From assembly GCA_040357565.1 (NCBI GenBank), contig JBDODJ010000155.1: DNA of 24,952 nt; one strand, written 5' to 3'. Made by a program: the position numbers and the translations under genes. The notes below the pieces were generated by a model. It did no database searches. It was not told the origin of the DNA and saw nothing but the letters and a program-made list of their open reading frames with translations. Source of the DNA: Cercozoa sp. M6MM. Lineage: Eukaryota > Endomyxa: Ascetosporea. Within the stretch, counting starts at the first letter, position 1; every line of letters begins with the position of its first letter. This document shows, one piece after another, positions 9,982 to 19,196 of this stretch.

Positions 9982-11971
9982 CACAGAGACGCAAAGACGC
10001 AGAGACACAAGGTGAGACTACCTGCGCATCGCGCATGGCGAGTGCCTCGGCGTACTCGCGTTCCAGCGCGTCCTTCTCGGCCGCCGCCTGCACAGGGAGC
10101 ACACAGCAGAACATACTGCTACACAGTTATCTAACGGGAGGATTGCAAGCAGAGGGGTTGCAAGCAGAGGGTTGCAAGCAGAGGGTTGCAAGCAGAGGGT
10201 TGGAAGGAGGCTTACATCACGCGCCGTCGCCTTGAGCTTCTCGCGCTCGGCGGCCTCTTGCGCGGCCTACACAAGAGAACCAAACATACTGCACGGGGGA
10301 GCGAGGTAGGGAGGTAGGGAGGTAGGGTGGGTGTTCAAATGCTACCTGCTCGCGGAAGGCGTCGAGACGCTCCTCGTAGGTCTGCTTGAGTTCGTTGAGC
10401 ATCGCCGAACGCTCGGCCTCGTAACTCTCCTGTGATACGACAAGGTATGTCCCCGTGTAGAGGTGTGTGTGTGCGTGTGGAATTGGATAGGCGGTTGAGA
10501 GAGAGTGGACACCTGTCGCTCGGCAATGATGGCCTGCAGCTGTGCCGAGAACTCGCCGCGCAGCTGCTCTTCGATGGCCTCGCGGTTCTGCGAGAGCTCT
10601 TCGTTCTGTCCATCCACGACCACAATATAACACAGAACACACACAGATACACAGACACACAGACAAACACAGACACACAGACACACACACACAGATGACC
10701 GGACAGACAGAGGAAGGAAGGCACCTCCTTGCGCAGGCGCTCCAGGTCGATGGAGGTGCTCTCGCGCAGCATGTTGAGGTCGCTCTCGGCCGACTCGACC
10801 TGCGTTTGGAGAGCGGCGCGGTCCTGCAGCAGGCGCTGCTGCTCCGTCGCCAGACGCTCCTGCTCCGCGCGCAGGTCGGCCAGCGCCTGCTTCTCCTGTC
10901 CAGTGAGGCAACAACACATCAGGGCAAGTGCACACTCGGGACACAGGACAGCGGAGGAAGGTACCATCTCGAAGGACTGCTTGGTCGACTTGAGCGACTT
11001 CTCCGTCGCCGACAGCTGCTGCTGCAGCTCGGCCACCTACAAACACAGGGAGTACAAGGGTGTGAACGGAGTAAAAGCAGGTCGGGAGGAGCGCACCTCC
11101 TGGCCCAGACGCTCGCCCTGCTGCTCGGCGTTGCGGCGGCCCTGTTCTTCCGCGGCCAGGCGGCGCTCGACGTCGCGCAGCTTCGTCTGCACTCATACAT
11201 GGTCAGGTCATACCCGTGTGGTCCTACCCATGGCGTCTACAGTAGGGTAAAAGCAAGGGCTCGTACCTGCAGAGCATCGAGTTGCACATCGACCTCGGCC
11301 TTCTGCGCCAGCACGCGGTCGCGATCCGAGCGCACCTATGACATGTGCTTGCATGATTTGTCAAGTTTATGTTTATGTCTGGTAGAGGCAACAGGTCCTA
11401 CCTGCAGCAACTCCTTGCGGAAGGACTTGCGCGCAATGTCGACTTCCTGCTCGGCACGGCGACGTGCCTGCAGCAGCATGCGCTGGGCATTCTCACTGCC
11501 CAGAGGGAAACGAGCGTACACGCAATCCAACCCATGCATGCCCTACACACAGCAAGCCGCTGTACCGAGTGAGATCCTTCTCGCGCGACCGCATGATGTA
11601 CATCTCGAAGCGGTTTGTCAGTTCGCTCATTTGCTCCTGCAGAAACACCAGATACACCACGGGCTACTCTGCCCAGGTGGAAGTCTACCTTCTCCTGGAT
11701 GCGCGTCAGGTGCAGAGGCGACACGAAAGATGACTCAGCCGACTCGACGTCGGCCTCCTCGCTTCCTTCGACCGACTCGACCTCTTCTTCCTCCTCGATC
11801 ATCTCGCTGCATGCAGTCGAATGATTCATTTGTCAGAAAACACAAGCAAAAAAAATAACATAAGGGGAAGCCGCCAAAAGGCAGTCCAACGCCCAACGAC
11901 CAACCGTGCACAAATAACAACGTTTTAACGTACCTGTGCACCTGCTCTTCCACGTGCTCCTCCACAGACAT
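8381..11971 (-). CDS. Nuclear lamin (head, coiled-coil rod, NLS, lamin tail domain, CaaX)
   Basis: About 606 residues, close to animal lamins. Exons: 11971-11934, 11806-11689, 11636-11566, 11495-11402, 11335-11267, 11186-11097, 11036-10965, 10895-10725, 10605-10513, 10429-10346, 10266-10216, 10087-10022, 9804-9745, 9668-9589, 9524-9410, a doubtful 17-base exon 9349-9333, 9244-9179, 9103-9042, 8975-8873, 8757-8682, 8605-8381. The acidic head ends in an SP site and LTRIQEKEQMSELTNRF, very like lamin A's TRLQEKEDLQELNDRL. The rod spans residues about 53-411 and ends in LDAEINAFRMMLDEEEKRLG. An NLS (KSPAKKRRR) follows, then a second basic stretch, a lamin tail domain (VHITKIDINTPFVQLRN, GWRITNDTGS, EIWSSAPSNGD) and the terminal CRIM, a farnesylation CaaX. 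Inferred role: farnesylated nuclear-envelope filament protein, disassembled by phosphorylation near the SP site. Only the linker exon(s) between 9410 and 9244 are uncertain. Confidence 0.92.
8768..8862 (-). repeat. CA and TA microsatellites in a lamin intron
   Basis: On the plus strand a short CA run (8770-8786) and a TA run (8832-8862) fill intron 8758-8872; on the sense (minus) strand the CA reads as GT. Confidence 0.9.
8984..9022 (-). repeat. CA/TA microsatellite in a lamin intron
   Basis: CA on the plus strand (GT on the sense strand) followed by TA, inside intron 8976-9041, which precedes the first tail-domain exon. Confidence 0.9.
9840..9979 (-). repeat. Long (CA)n microsatellite with assembly gap in a lamin intron
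   Basis: CA on the plus strand, GT on the sense strand, within intron 9805-10021. Ten N at 9923-9932 mark a gap, so the true length is unknown. Confidence 0.95.
10137..10203 (-). repeat. Minisatellite in a lamin intron
   Basis: About four tandem copies of a 14-15 base unit, GGGTTGCAAGCAGA on the plus strand, with small length differences, inside intron 10088-10215. A lone related copy (GGCTGCAAGCAGAG) occurs near 9563 in another intron of the same gene. Confidence 0.85.
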
Positions 11972-12253
11972 CTGAGCGACCGGGGTGGGACTGCCTCAAA
12001 AAAAATAGAGCTTCTGCACGGGCACTAGACGACTCGTGGCTCTGGCTCCTGCGCGTGCCTGGTGCGTTGCTGCCGGCGATACCAGTCACACACTGTGGCG
12101 AACACGTGCGGCGCCAGCGATCGGAGAGCCGGAGCCAACACATGGGATGAGCCAGAACGCCGATGATGCTCATTTTTGTCGATTAAACAATACAGGGTAC
12201 AATAGCACTGTACTGAGAAAACTAAGCTGAATCAAGTTCTAAGATAGAGCTTT
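11972..12253. promoter_or_regulatory. Spacer between EBP2 stop and lamin start
   Basis: This 282-base stretch must carry the lamin promoter and 5' leader and the EBP2 3' end. A minus-strand frame with its own ATG at 12173 runs through it into the lamin start region in another frame, so it could act as an upstream ORF or be meaningless. No TATA box is evident. Confidence 0.4.
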
Positions 12254-13607
12254 CTAGAATCCGCCGTCCTTGCGCGCCTTTCGCTTGTTGGCGAGTTTCG
12301 CGTCGATCTTGGCGTCCTGTGGCACATGTGGCAGAGTGACAACACCAAGACAAGACACGGCTAGAACTAACCTTCTTCATGTTGTTTCGCTTGTCGCGCG
12401 AGCGTCGGTCACGGAACTTGTTCTTCTGCGTGAACACACACGGGTATCAAGGAGTGAAGTGGCACTCGATGTAGAGGTGTGTGCGAGAGAGTGGGGGCAC
12501 CTTGCGAATACGCTTGGAGTTGGCACTGGCACCGGCCTGCTTGCTGACGGTGCTGAGGTGACCACCGATCGCCTTCTGCAACGAGGCCTACTCGCACACA
12601 CACACAGACACAAGTAGACATATATATACATAGGTATATATATATATATATATATATCAAAGGTACCTCATCTCGGGCACCGCCCTCCTTCCACGCATCG
12701 ATAGCGGCGAGATTGGCGCGCTTCTTGGCCGCCTTCTCCTGCTGTCGGGCCGCGTAGACTTGCTGTACAATACACACACAGCGTAGTCCGATGTATATGC
12801 GAGACAGACACATGGGGGCGGTTGGTGGTGTGAGTACCTTGGCGTACTTCTTGTCCTTCTGCATTTTCCGTCTCTCGGCCACGACGCGCATGGCACGCTT
12901 GCGCCTGTGTGAGAACAAAAAAGAGTCAGCAGGAGAGAGCAGGCGGCGAAGAAGGCGGCCTGTACATGAGCAGTTGGTTCTTGACACGAGTCATGTGCGC
13001 ATCCGACTTGACCATCTCAACATAGTAGTCCGGTGGTCGATACGCCCTGCACAGTGCGTCCATATGGACCGACACAGTACTGAATTAAAGGAGAGGACAG
13101 GCCAACTCACTTGATGCCGGACTTGGCGAGCAGCTTGAGCGCGCGCTTGGCGCCACGCACGGCGCAGTCGAAGAACGCCGTCTCGCGCACCATGTCGTTC
13201 TCCGGGTCCTACCAGTCTCAGCCAGTCAGTCACACACACACAGGGGAGGGGGAGAGGGGGACAAGAATACAGCAGCCACACGCGATTCGACCGACTCGCC
13301 ACGCACGCACACGGCCGCAGTCTCGACCTGCAAGAAACGCTTCCACGCGCACGTGCGCAGGTGGCTACAATCTCTCTTACCCAGTCCAGCTCGCGCAGCG
13401 GCGCACGCAGCTCGTGCAGCTTGCTGCGAAGCGCCAGCTTGTTGAACACGCGCGCTGTGCCTGGCTGCACACAAGAATGGGATGGTAGCCTGACTCTGAA
13501 AACAGAGAATGCTGGCATTGTACCTTGGGTGTCTCAACACTCTCCGCGTCGACATCGACACCAAACTTGGTGTTCTCGACGAACTCGGCCCAGCCCTTGC
13601 CAGACAT
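12254..13607 (-). CDS. EBP2: rRNA-processing protein EBP2
   Basis: Ten exons join to 242 residues: 13607-13524, 13464-13381, 13327-13313, 13208-13111, 13046-12966, 12904-12838, 12762-12667, 12587-12501, 12425-12372, 12316-12254. Diagnostic blocks in family order are DPENDMVRETAFF, AYRPPDYYVEMVKSDAHM (human KRPTDYFAEMAKSDLQM), the basic helix RKRAMRVVAERRKMQKDKKYAK and VYAARQQEKAAKKRANL, and a lysine/arginine tail (KRIRKKNKFRDRRSRDKRNN). EBP2 is a nucleolar factor needed for pre-rRNA processing and 60S subunit assembly. The protein is shorter than the roughly 300-residue human form, mostly in the glycine-rich tail. The 15-base third exon is the least certain; a longer version is open too. An intron at 12588-12666 carries TA and GT runs. 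Confidence 0.85.
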
Positions 13608-13768
13608 CTGTCTATTGGATCAAACTCACGGCAACACTGCCTGTCGCGTCGTGTGGCACGGTGCGCAGCGATCTTTCCCCATCAGCTCACGATTGTCAAT
13701 CGGCTCAGCAAAATGAATGCTACATTTAATCGACATTCTGTTTATAGCTGGCGTGTGTGCATTCTCTA
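13608..13768. promoter_or_regulatory. Divergent promoter region between EBP2 and the ASH2-like gene
   Basis: Start codons at 13607 (minus) and 13769 (plus) leave 161 bases for both promoters. The part next to the plus-strand gene is AT-rich (ACATTTAATCG, TTTATAGC). No further motif is clear. Confidence 0.5.
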
Positions 13769-14298
13769 ATGGAGCTTGAGGATGAGGTGGCAGTCGATGT
13801 TGCCACAGAGGTATTTCAATCATCAAAAATGTCATGTACTCTTTTCGAGGTCCTCATTTGGAGCATGCAATCAGCTGCTGTTCCAAGCCGCCGAGGTGCA
13901 AGTCAGGCAGGTACCGACAGATACTCTCTTAGGTGTGTTCCTAGACGCACCAGATTTGTTTGTAGGACATTGTGTCGCGCAAGAATGAGTTGATGCAACA
14001 TCGCAACAAGATGACAGCTGCAGCTGCAGCTGCAAGAGATGCCGACATCAACAAAGACGCCGCCTTGCCGTGCATTGCCTTCAATGGTAATCACTATGAG
14101 TATCTGTGTGTGTGTGCATGTGTGTGTCTGTGTGTCTGTGTCTGTGTGTCTGTGTATCTGTGTGGTATGTTCTGTCTCTGTGACAATAGATGCGAGTGTG
14201 TGCATCAATCTGCGCCGCGTGCACGACGCCAGACGGCAGCGCGAGCAGCGAGAACGTACTCATTGTTTCCATTGTCTTCGTGAAAGCAACCTGTGTTG

Positions 14299-14358
<60 letters not shown>

Positions 14359-14929
14359 GTGCGTGTTCTTAGCTGAGGTGTACAAGCAGAGACGGTCACA
14401 GATTCAGGTGGCTTTGTTTCCCATTCCTATGCCTTGGAACTCAGTATGTCTACACAGATAGTCAAGCTGCCTCTCGGACTAGCTCCTGTCTCTGCCGCCA
14501 AGCACTGTGCCCATGGCATCTCCTACGAGTACCGGCTCCCTTTGCTTGCCCTACTCGATGACACTCGACTGTTCTCTGTGCAGAAACGACGACACTGTGC
14601 GCGTTGTGGACGGAGGTTTCCGGACTGTCAGAAGTATGCTGGGTAGGTGTCTGCATATGGACACCTTGCCATCTACCCCACCTTCACATTCACCTTCACC
14701 TTCACCTTCACCTTCACCTTCACCTTCACCTTCACTTTTACCTTCACTTTTACCTTGCACAGGAGTGTCTCGAGGCGCGTGGTTCTTTGAGATCACGGTG
14801 TTGCCGTGCATTCGCACTGTGGACAGTAACGGCAACAACAGCCGGGCACAGGTTCGAGTCGGCTTTTCGACGGGCATGCCGTCGGTGGCTGCACCTGTGG
14901 TATCCATACTATAGATACTATACATATAG

Positions 14930-14964
<35 letters not shown>

Positions 14965-15238
14965 ATGTGTATATATAAATAGATACAATATACAATAGAT
15001 AGGATATAAATATATATCTATATGTATAAATATATGTCTATATGTGTGTGTGGATATATGTATATATATATATATGTGTGTGTGTGGATATATGTCTATA
15101 TATGTCAGGGAAGTGGCGACACCGGCGGCGTAGTGTTGCGTGACACGTATTCTTTCTTCACACTGCAAAATATGCGGTGTACATCTGCGCATCTGTGTAT
15201 CTGTGTGTGTGTGTCTGTGTGTGTGTTTGTGTGTGTGT

Positions 15239-15294
<56 letters not shown>

Positions 15295-16726
15295 AGACGG
15301 AGCCATGGTGTGCAGAGGCGTTGGTTCCAGTGCGAACCCTGAGGCGAGGTCTGTCTTTCGGAAAACAGAAGACCTGTAGCAATCTGTTGCTTCTTGCAGA
15401 TTCGGCACAGGTGACACGATCGGCTGTCTCCTGTGGCTACCTCCTGAACTGCACGACTCGCGCGCATTGTACGCCAACCGAAGTCACGCCAATGCTGTAC
15501 CTTTCCATGTGTTCAGCTATACCTATATACACCCCATGTGCTCCATGTATGCACCTCACAGCAAGCGGAAAAGCGACGACGACAGCGTCAGCATGTTGGT
15601 TCCTGCATCGCCTTCTTCAAGAACGGACGTCTGGTGAATCGCACCTCTCAGGACCTGTCACGCGGCCGCTGGCGCGCTGCCATTGCTATGGTATGTGCCC
15701 TCATCGGTTGTACCCCCTACAGCAAGATACATACACAATGCACATATGCATATATACAGATAATATATAGAAAGATATATATATATATATGAAGATATGT
15801 AGATATACCTAGCCTCTCTTGCTACCCTTGTGTCTTAGTTTGGTGGTGCAAGAGTCAAGGTGCGACTCAGCGAGTTCTCGTGCATCCCGCCGCGTGCTGC
15901 GCTGCTGCCGCTGCTGCCGCGACTGCACGAGGACGTCATGGACGTGTCCCAGGACGCAAGAGTACCGTGTGTCTACCTTCTTCCTCTCACATGGCCAAGC
16001 TGTGGTGCTCCTACCTTATAGGGGCACGTGTCGGTGTGTGTGCTACCGGAGACGGAGGCCACGATTCGTGTCAGACCGTTTTCCGACGCGTCCTACTGCA
16101 TGCTGCGCCGGGTGGCCTGCACCAGGATTCAACACGAGGGCATCGAGGACCTCAAGCAAGTCTGGCAGGTCGCCCTGCGTGCTGAGGAGAGTGTGGCCAA
16201 ACTTGCACTTCGCTCGGCCAGTCGGTACTTGATTTTGATTGTGCTAAGTGCACACAGTCTGTTGTCCTGCCTGCTGCTGGGGCACGCTGAGCTTTGCACT
16301 CTGCAGACTGCACCCGGCTCCAGTTATTAACTACGGCATTGTGCGCGACTTTGCTGGTCTCTTGCCTTGCCGTTGCTGTTGTTGGAGTGAAAGGGACAGC
16401 TGGGATACTGCCCCCGTGTGTGTAGCCTCGCGAAGGCAACAAGACCAGCACACTCGGCGGAAACTACTTAAAGAAAATGAGGTACTTGACTCTGTTCCTG
16501 TCTCGTTCGACCTGCCCGTTTGGCCTGACCTTTTGCACTCTGCGCACTGCAGGCGACAGCCAGCGAGAACGGTCTCACGCAAGCCACGTCTGTGGCCGAG
16601 TCGAGTGCCACGAGTCGAGTGACACCTCAGCACTGCACCACCACCGACGCCGAGTCACAGCAGGCAGTGACACCAGCGGATTCTGTTGTCAGTGCGACTG
16701 CTAGTGCCATCATGCAGGATGACTAA
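13769..16726 (+). CDS. ASH2-like B30.2/SPRY-domain protein
   Basis: Sixteen exons give 494 residues: 13769-13810, 13966-14086, 14190-14255, 14373-14407, 14458-14528, 14584-14642, 14763-14899, 15109-15176, 15295-15348, 15400-15496, 15562-15690, 15839-15961, 16022-16224, 16307-16356, 16426-16481, 16553-16726. The SPRY domain, about residues 112-310, matches ASH2L block by block: NDDTVRVVDGGFRTVRS, GVSRGAWFFEITV, QVRVGFST, FGTGDTIGCLLWLP and CIAFFKNGRLVNR (ASH2L EIIFYKNGVNQG). ASH2L is a core subunit of SET1/MLL histone H3K4 methyltransferase complexes. The N-terminal third has an alanine run (MTAAAAAA) but no PHD-like finger, and the C-terminal third shows no clear DPY30-binding helix, ending in a Ser/Thr/Ala tail. 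It could therefore be another SPRY family. An extra small exon between 13811 and 13965 is possible. Confidence 0.6.
14292..14354 (+). repeat. (GT)n microsatellite in an ASH2-like intron
   Basis: Pure GT on the sense strand in intron 14256-14372. A second, less pure GT/TCTG stretch fills most of the preceding intron (14104-14165). Confidence 0.95.
14681..14756 (+). repeat. TTCACC hexanucleotide repeat in an ASH2-like intron
   Basis: About twelve copies of TTCACC, slightly degenerate at the 3' end (TTTTACC), in intron 14643-14762. They form the pyrimidine-rich approach to the acceptor TTGCACAG. Confidence 0.9.
14900..15108 (+). repeat. TA/GT-rich intron
   Basis: The whole 209-base intron between two SPRY exons consists of TA dinucleotide runs, ATAGATA-type degenerate repeats and short GT runs. 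Confidence 0.85.
15190..15293 (+). repeat. (GT)n microsatellite in an ASH2-like intron
   Basis: GT with TCTG, TTTG and TATG interruptions on the sense strand fills intron 15177-15294, which runs directly into the acceptor GTGCAG. Confidence 0.95.
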
Positions 16727-16865
16727 CCGAGCGTGTCGCGCAGAGTGCCTTGCGTTCAGTAGGGACCGGAATTCGAGGTACCGAGTGACGGTAGAATAAT
16801 TGAATGCACTCCGTAACGGTCTCAATCAACTGAAGCATCTCAAGAAAATTGACACGATTCACGTC

Positions 16866-17250
16866 ATGACTGCGCAGCAACTCTTTGAACGGCCGGCAGG
16901 TGAGTGGAAGCCACAACAAATCTGGGAAAAGCTAAGGACAAGCAGCAACTTTCAGAGGTGGTGTGGAACATCATTGTGCGGCCTTCAGGCCATTTAGTGG
17001 GCCTTAGATCGGTCCCTAGTCCTCAAAATCCTTCAAATCGTGCGCACGCCGACTGCTGGTTTGGATTTCTGAAATCGAAGCACAGCGCCTTTTAGAGCGA
17101 AACGAGTGCTGGGTGCTCTGCGAGTTAGTGAATAAGGGTGCTCGTGCTCAGTTAGCCGTCTGGAGGTGCACTGTGCAAGGAGAAAATGCGCAAAACATGG
17201 AAATTGTGGAAATGGTGGCACACTCGGCAAACGGCACACTTCAAAAGTGA
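16866..17250 (+). CDS. Small protein of unknown function (tentative)
   Basis: Three exons, 16866-16899, 16932-16996 and 17086-17250, join in phase to 87 residues starting MTAQQLFERPA and ending in a TGA at 17248. The first donor is a perfect GTGAGT and the first intron is 32 bases. The sequence is mixed and amphipathic (KDKQQLSEVVWNIIVRP, RLLERNECWVLCELVNKG) without signal peptide or membrane segment. I do not recognise the family. An opposing minus-strand frame (16919-16710, containing NFLEMLQLIETVTECIQLF) also looks protein-like, so even the strand is not certain. Confidence 0.35.
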
Positions 17251-17329
17251 TGGACCAAGTCACTTGATCACTTTTCGATCAACCAAACTTTTGTCTTTTA
17301 CATGATCAAGAAGTACTGCTACAACAACA

Positions 17330-18134
17330 ATGGTGACTCACCCTGTGTTTGTTGGTGTGCCAGCTGTTGGTGTGCAAGCCGTGTGTGCCTAAAACCTTGT
17401 TTTACTCTTGTTGTTGTGCAAAGGTTTCTTGATGTGTGTTGTGCCTGTGTGTGCAGAAGCTTTCCCGCAAGACCGTGGCGGAATACATCCGCGAACACCG
17501 TCCCCACTTCAACTTGCACTTGCACTTCAGCCGGCCGCGCTTCGGTGCCCGTCGTGCTGAACGTCTGGCCGCCGCCGAGTCCGTCGCTCGTGTGGCGGAA
17601 GCGCACGCTCGCAGCGCCACGCGTCGCTATGGCTCGGTCGTGGCCGAGCAGGTCGCCGCCGGCGTGCGTCGTCGTCAGCGGCAGCTCGCTGTGCAGCGTC
17701 GCCTCGGCTCGCTGGTGGCGCTGCACGCCGCCTTTGTTGCCGCTCAGCAGGGTGCTGTGCATTTCTGTCCTTTCCTCGTCAGGCTTCGTGTGCAGGACAC
17801 GCTGCAGTGTGTGTGTGTGGTATCACTGCAATGTCGTGTACCGTGTGCAGCAACCTGCGCGCCCTACCACGGCTTGGCCCAGGAGTTGCCCTTCTACGTG
17901 CCGCCCAAGAAACGGTACCTGGTTTCTCTGCCTCTCTGCATCATCATGAATGCTTGTATAATTCTGACTTTGGCTTTTTGTAGACACACGCAAGTGGCAC
18001 GTGCTACTGACTCGGCGAGCCAGAGCTCAACGCGCGCCTGCATGGCGGTCACTCGCGCTCTCAAGGAGCAAGAACTGACTGTCTCGGAGGCCAGCGAGCT
18101 GCTCCAGGTGCACTTCGACCTGCTCACTGTCTAG
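17330..18134 (+). CDS. Arg/Ala-rich helical protein of unknown function
   Basis: Four phase-consistent exons, 17330-17380, 17457-17751, 17851-17914 and 17984-18134, give 186 residues. The start MVTHPVFVGVP is followed by TVAEYIREHRPHFNLHLHF and a long helical section rich in Ala and Arg (about residues 47-115), then ELPFYVPPKKR and a C-terminal helix (ALKEQELTVSEASELLQVHF). No membrane segment or known catalytic motif is visible. Strong coding bias (GC-rich third positions) and clean splice phases argue that it is real. I do not recognise the family; the helical Arg/Ala section would fit a structural or scaffold protein. Confidence 0.65.
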
Positions 18135-18432
18135 GCTCGAGTCACAAGCACCTCACCCAAGCAAGCGTGACGGCAACTGTCAAGATCTCGGCCGTCACCG
18201 ACTCTCTGTGTGGCGCACGCACGCACTGGCAGGTAGACTGGCCCCTTTGAACATTGAAGAAGCATCGCCGCGTCACATCTCTCGAACACGAAACTGAACT
18301 CTCACACCCATTTCCTGCACTGCCAGTGCATTTGAACTTACTTACTACTCTGCGATGCAACGTTGCGTATATTTGTATATACTACATTAAGACAGTACAG
18401 TAACTTACTCACGTCGTGCCGGTTCCGTCATC
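18135..18432. other. Gap after the Arg/Ala-rich gene
   Basis: About 300 bases with no exon I can support. It should include the 3' end of the upstream gene; an AT-rich patch (TATATTTGTATATACTACATT) lies at 18367-18387. Confidence 0.4.
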
Positions 18433-19130
18433 TCAACGAGCACAGGTAAAATTTAAAAACGCTCCGTGTTTGAACTGACTGGTAGCATTCCATGTTGTCG
18501 GTTTTACAAACTTATTAGTCGGATGCAATGCGTTGACAAACCTGACGACAATTGGACACGGCACCGAGAGAGGAGTTAACTTAAACAATGCGGCTTGCCC
18601 AGCAGAACATTCGGTCGCCCTCGGTTCGCTCTCGATCACAGTCCCTCTGTCAGTGCATTGTGGCGGCAAGGATACAGGGAACAATGGATGCTTAAACACA
18701 GTCGCGGGAGCAACAGCAGTTGGCAAGAGTATTATCTCGATGATGAGCTCCTCTCTCGGTGCCGTGTCCACAGCCCAGTCCCAAGACTGTGAATGCGATT
18801 CTACGAACGCAGTTTAATTCCCCGGCACCAGTCTGGGGAGGGCCACAAAAGCATGATCGTGTTTACGCCCGCTTAAACTAGGACTATACGGCTTCCCTTT
18901 TGACGTTTCCTGTAGAGGCAGGCGTCGTCGCAGAAGGCGGTGTCGGGTCGTCCCTTCTTCGTCCTTCCATCACTACACGGTACGCGACTGCTTAAGATGG
19001 CTGTACGGCATATGCATTGCCGTGCGGGACACCTTTGTCTGGGAAAAATACAGTTCTTGCTTAGCCACATCGAAATTCTGTGAGTACTTTCGTTTCTCGA
19101 GCTCCGCGTGGACGCGACAAATACCCTAGA
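18433..19130 (-). CDS. Possible minus-strand gene, structure unresolved
   Basis: Three minus-strand open segments join in phase with GT-AG borders: about 19129-19034 (VHAELEKRKYSQNFD, then VAKQELYFSQTK), 18911-18837 (ETSKGKPYSPSLSGRKHDH), and 18792-18433 (SWDWAVDTAPREELIIEIIL, later SVPCPIVVRFVNALHP). The composition looks like protein, yet I find no ATG upstream of the first segment before the next gene's start at 19197, so the 5' end is missing or wrong. On the plus strand, competing open segments exist (18484-18819, and a MAVRHMHCRAG frame with a perfect GTGAGT donor at 19080). No family is recognised. Confidence 0.3.
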
Positions 19131-19196
19131 ATTTTGAGTCGTCGCCAACGGCTTACCGGAATTGGCCTCTAGAAAGGTCACTGAAGTGCCGTTCTT

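Noticed and set aside
9631-10235. Long frames of alternating His-Thr or Val-Cys around the N gaps
   Set aside because: They are translations of CA/GT repeats; the real lamin exons on either side use another frame and the minus strand.
10216-11636. Coiled-coil region as an SMC, myosin or golgin protein
   Set aside because: The rod start and end motifs, NLS, lamin tail domain and CaaX box in the same gene fit lamin and none of these.
11925-12173. Minus-strand frame overlapping the lamin start as a true N-terminal extension
   Set aside because: It reaches the lamin start in a different frame and would not join in phase; the ATG at 11971 gives a head of normal size.
16710-16919. Minus-strand exon containing NFLEMLQLIETVTECIQLF as a gene of its own
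   Set aside because: It has no ATG, no convincing upstream exon on the minus strand, and overlaps the plus-strand model with a perfect GTGAGT donor; kept only as a caution in that entry.
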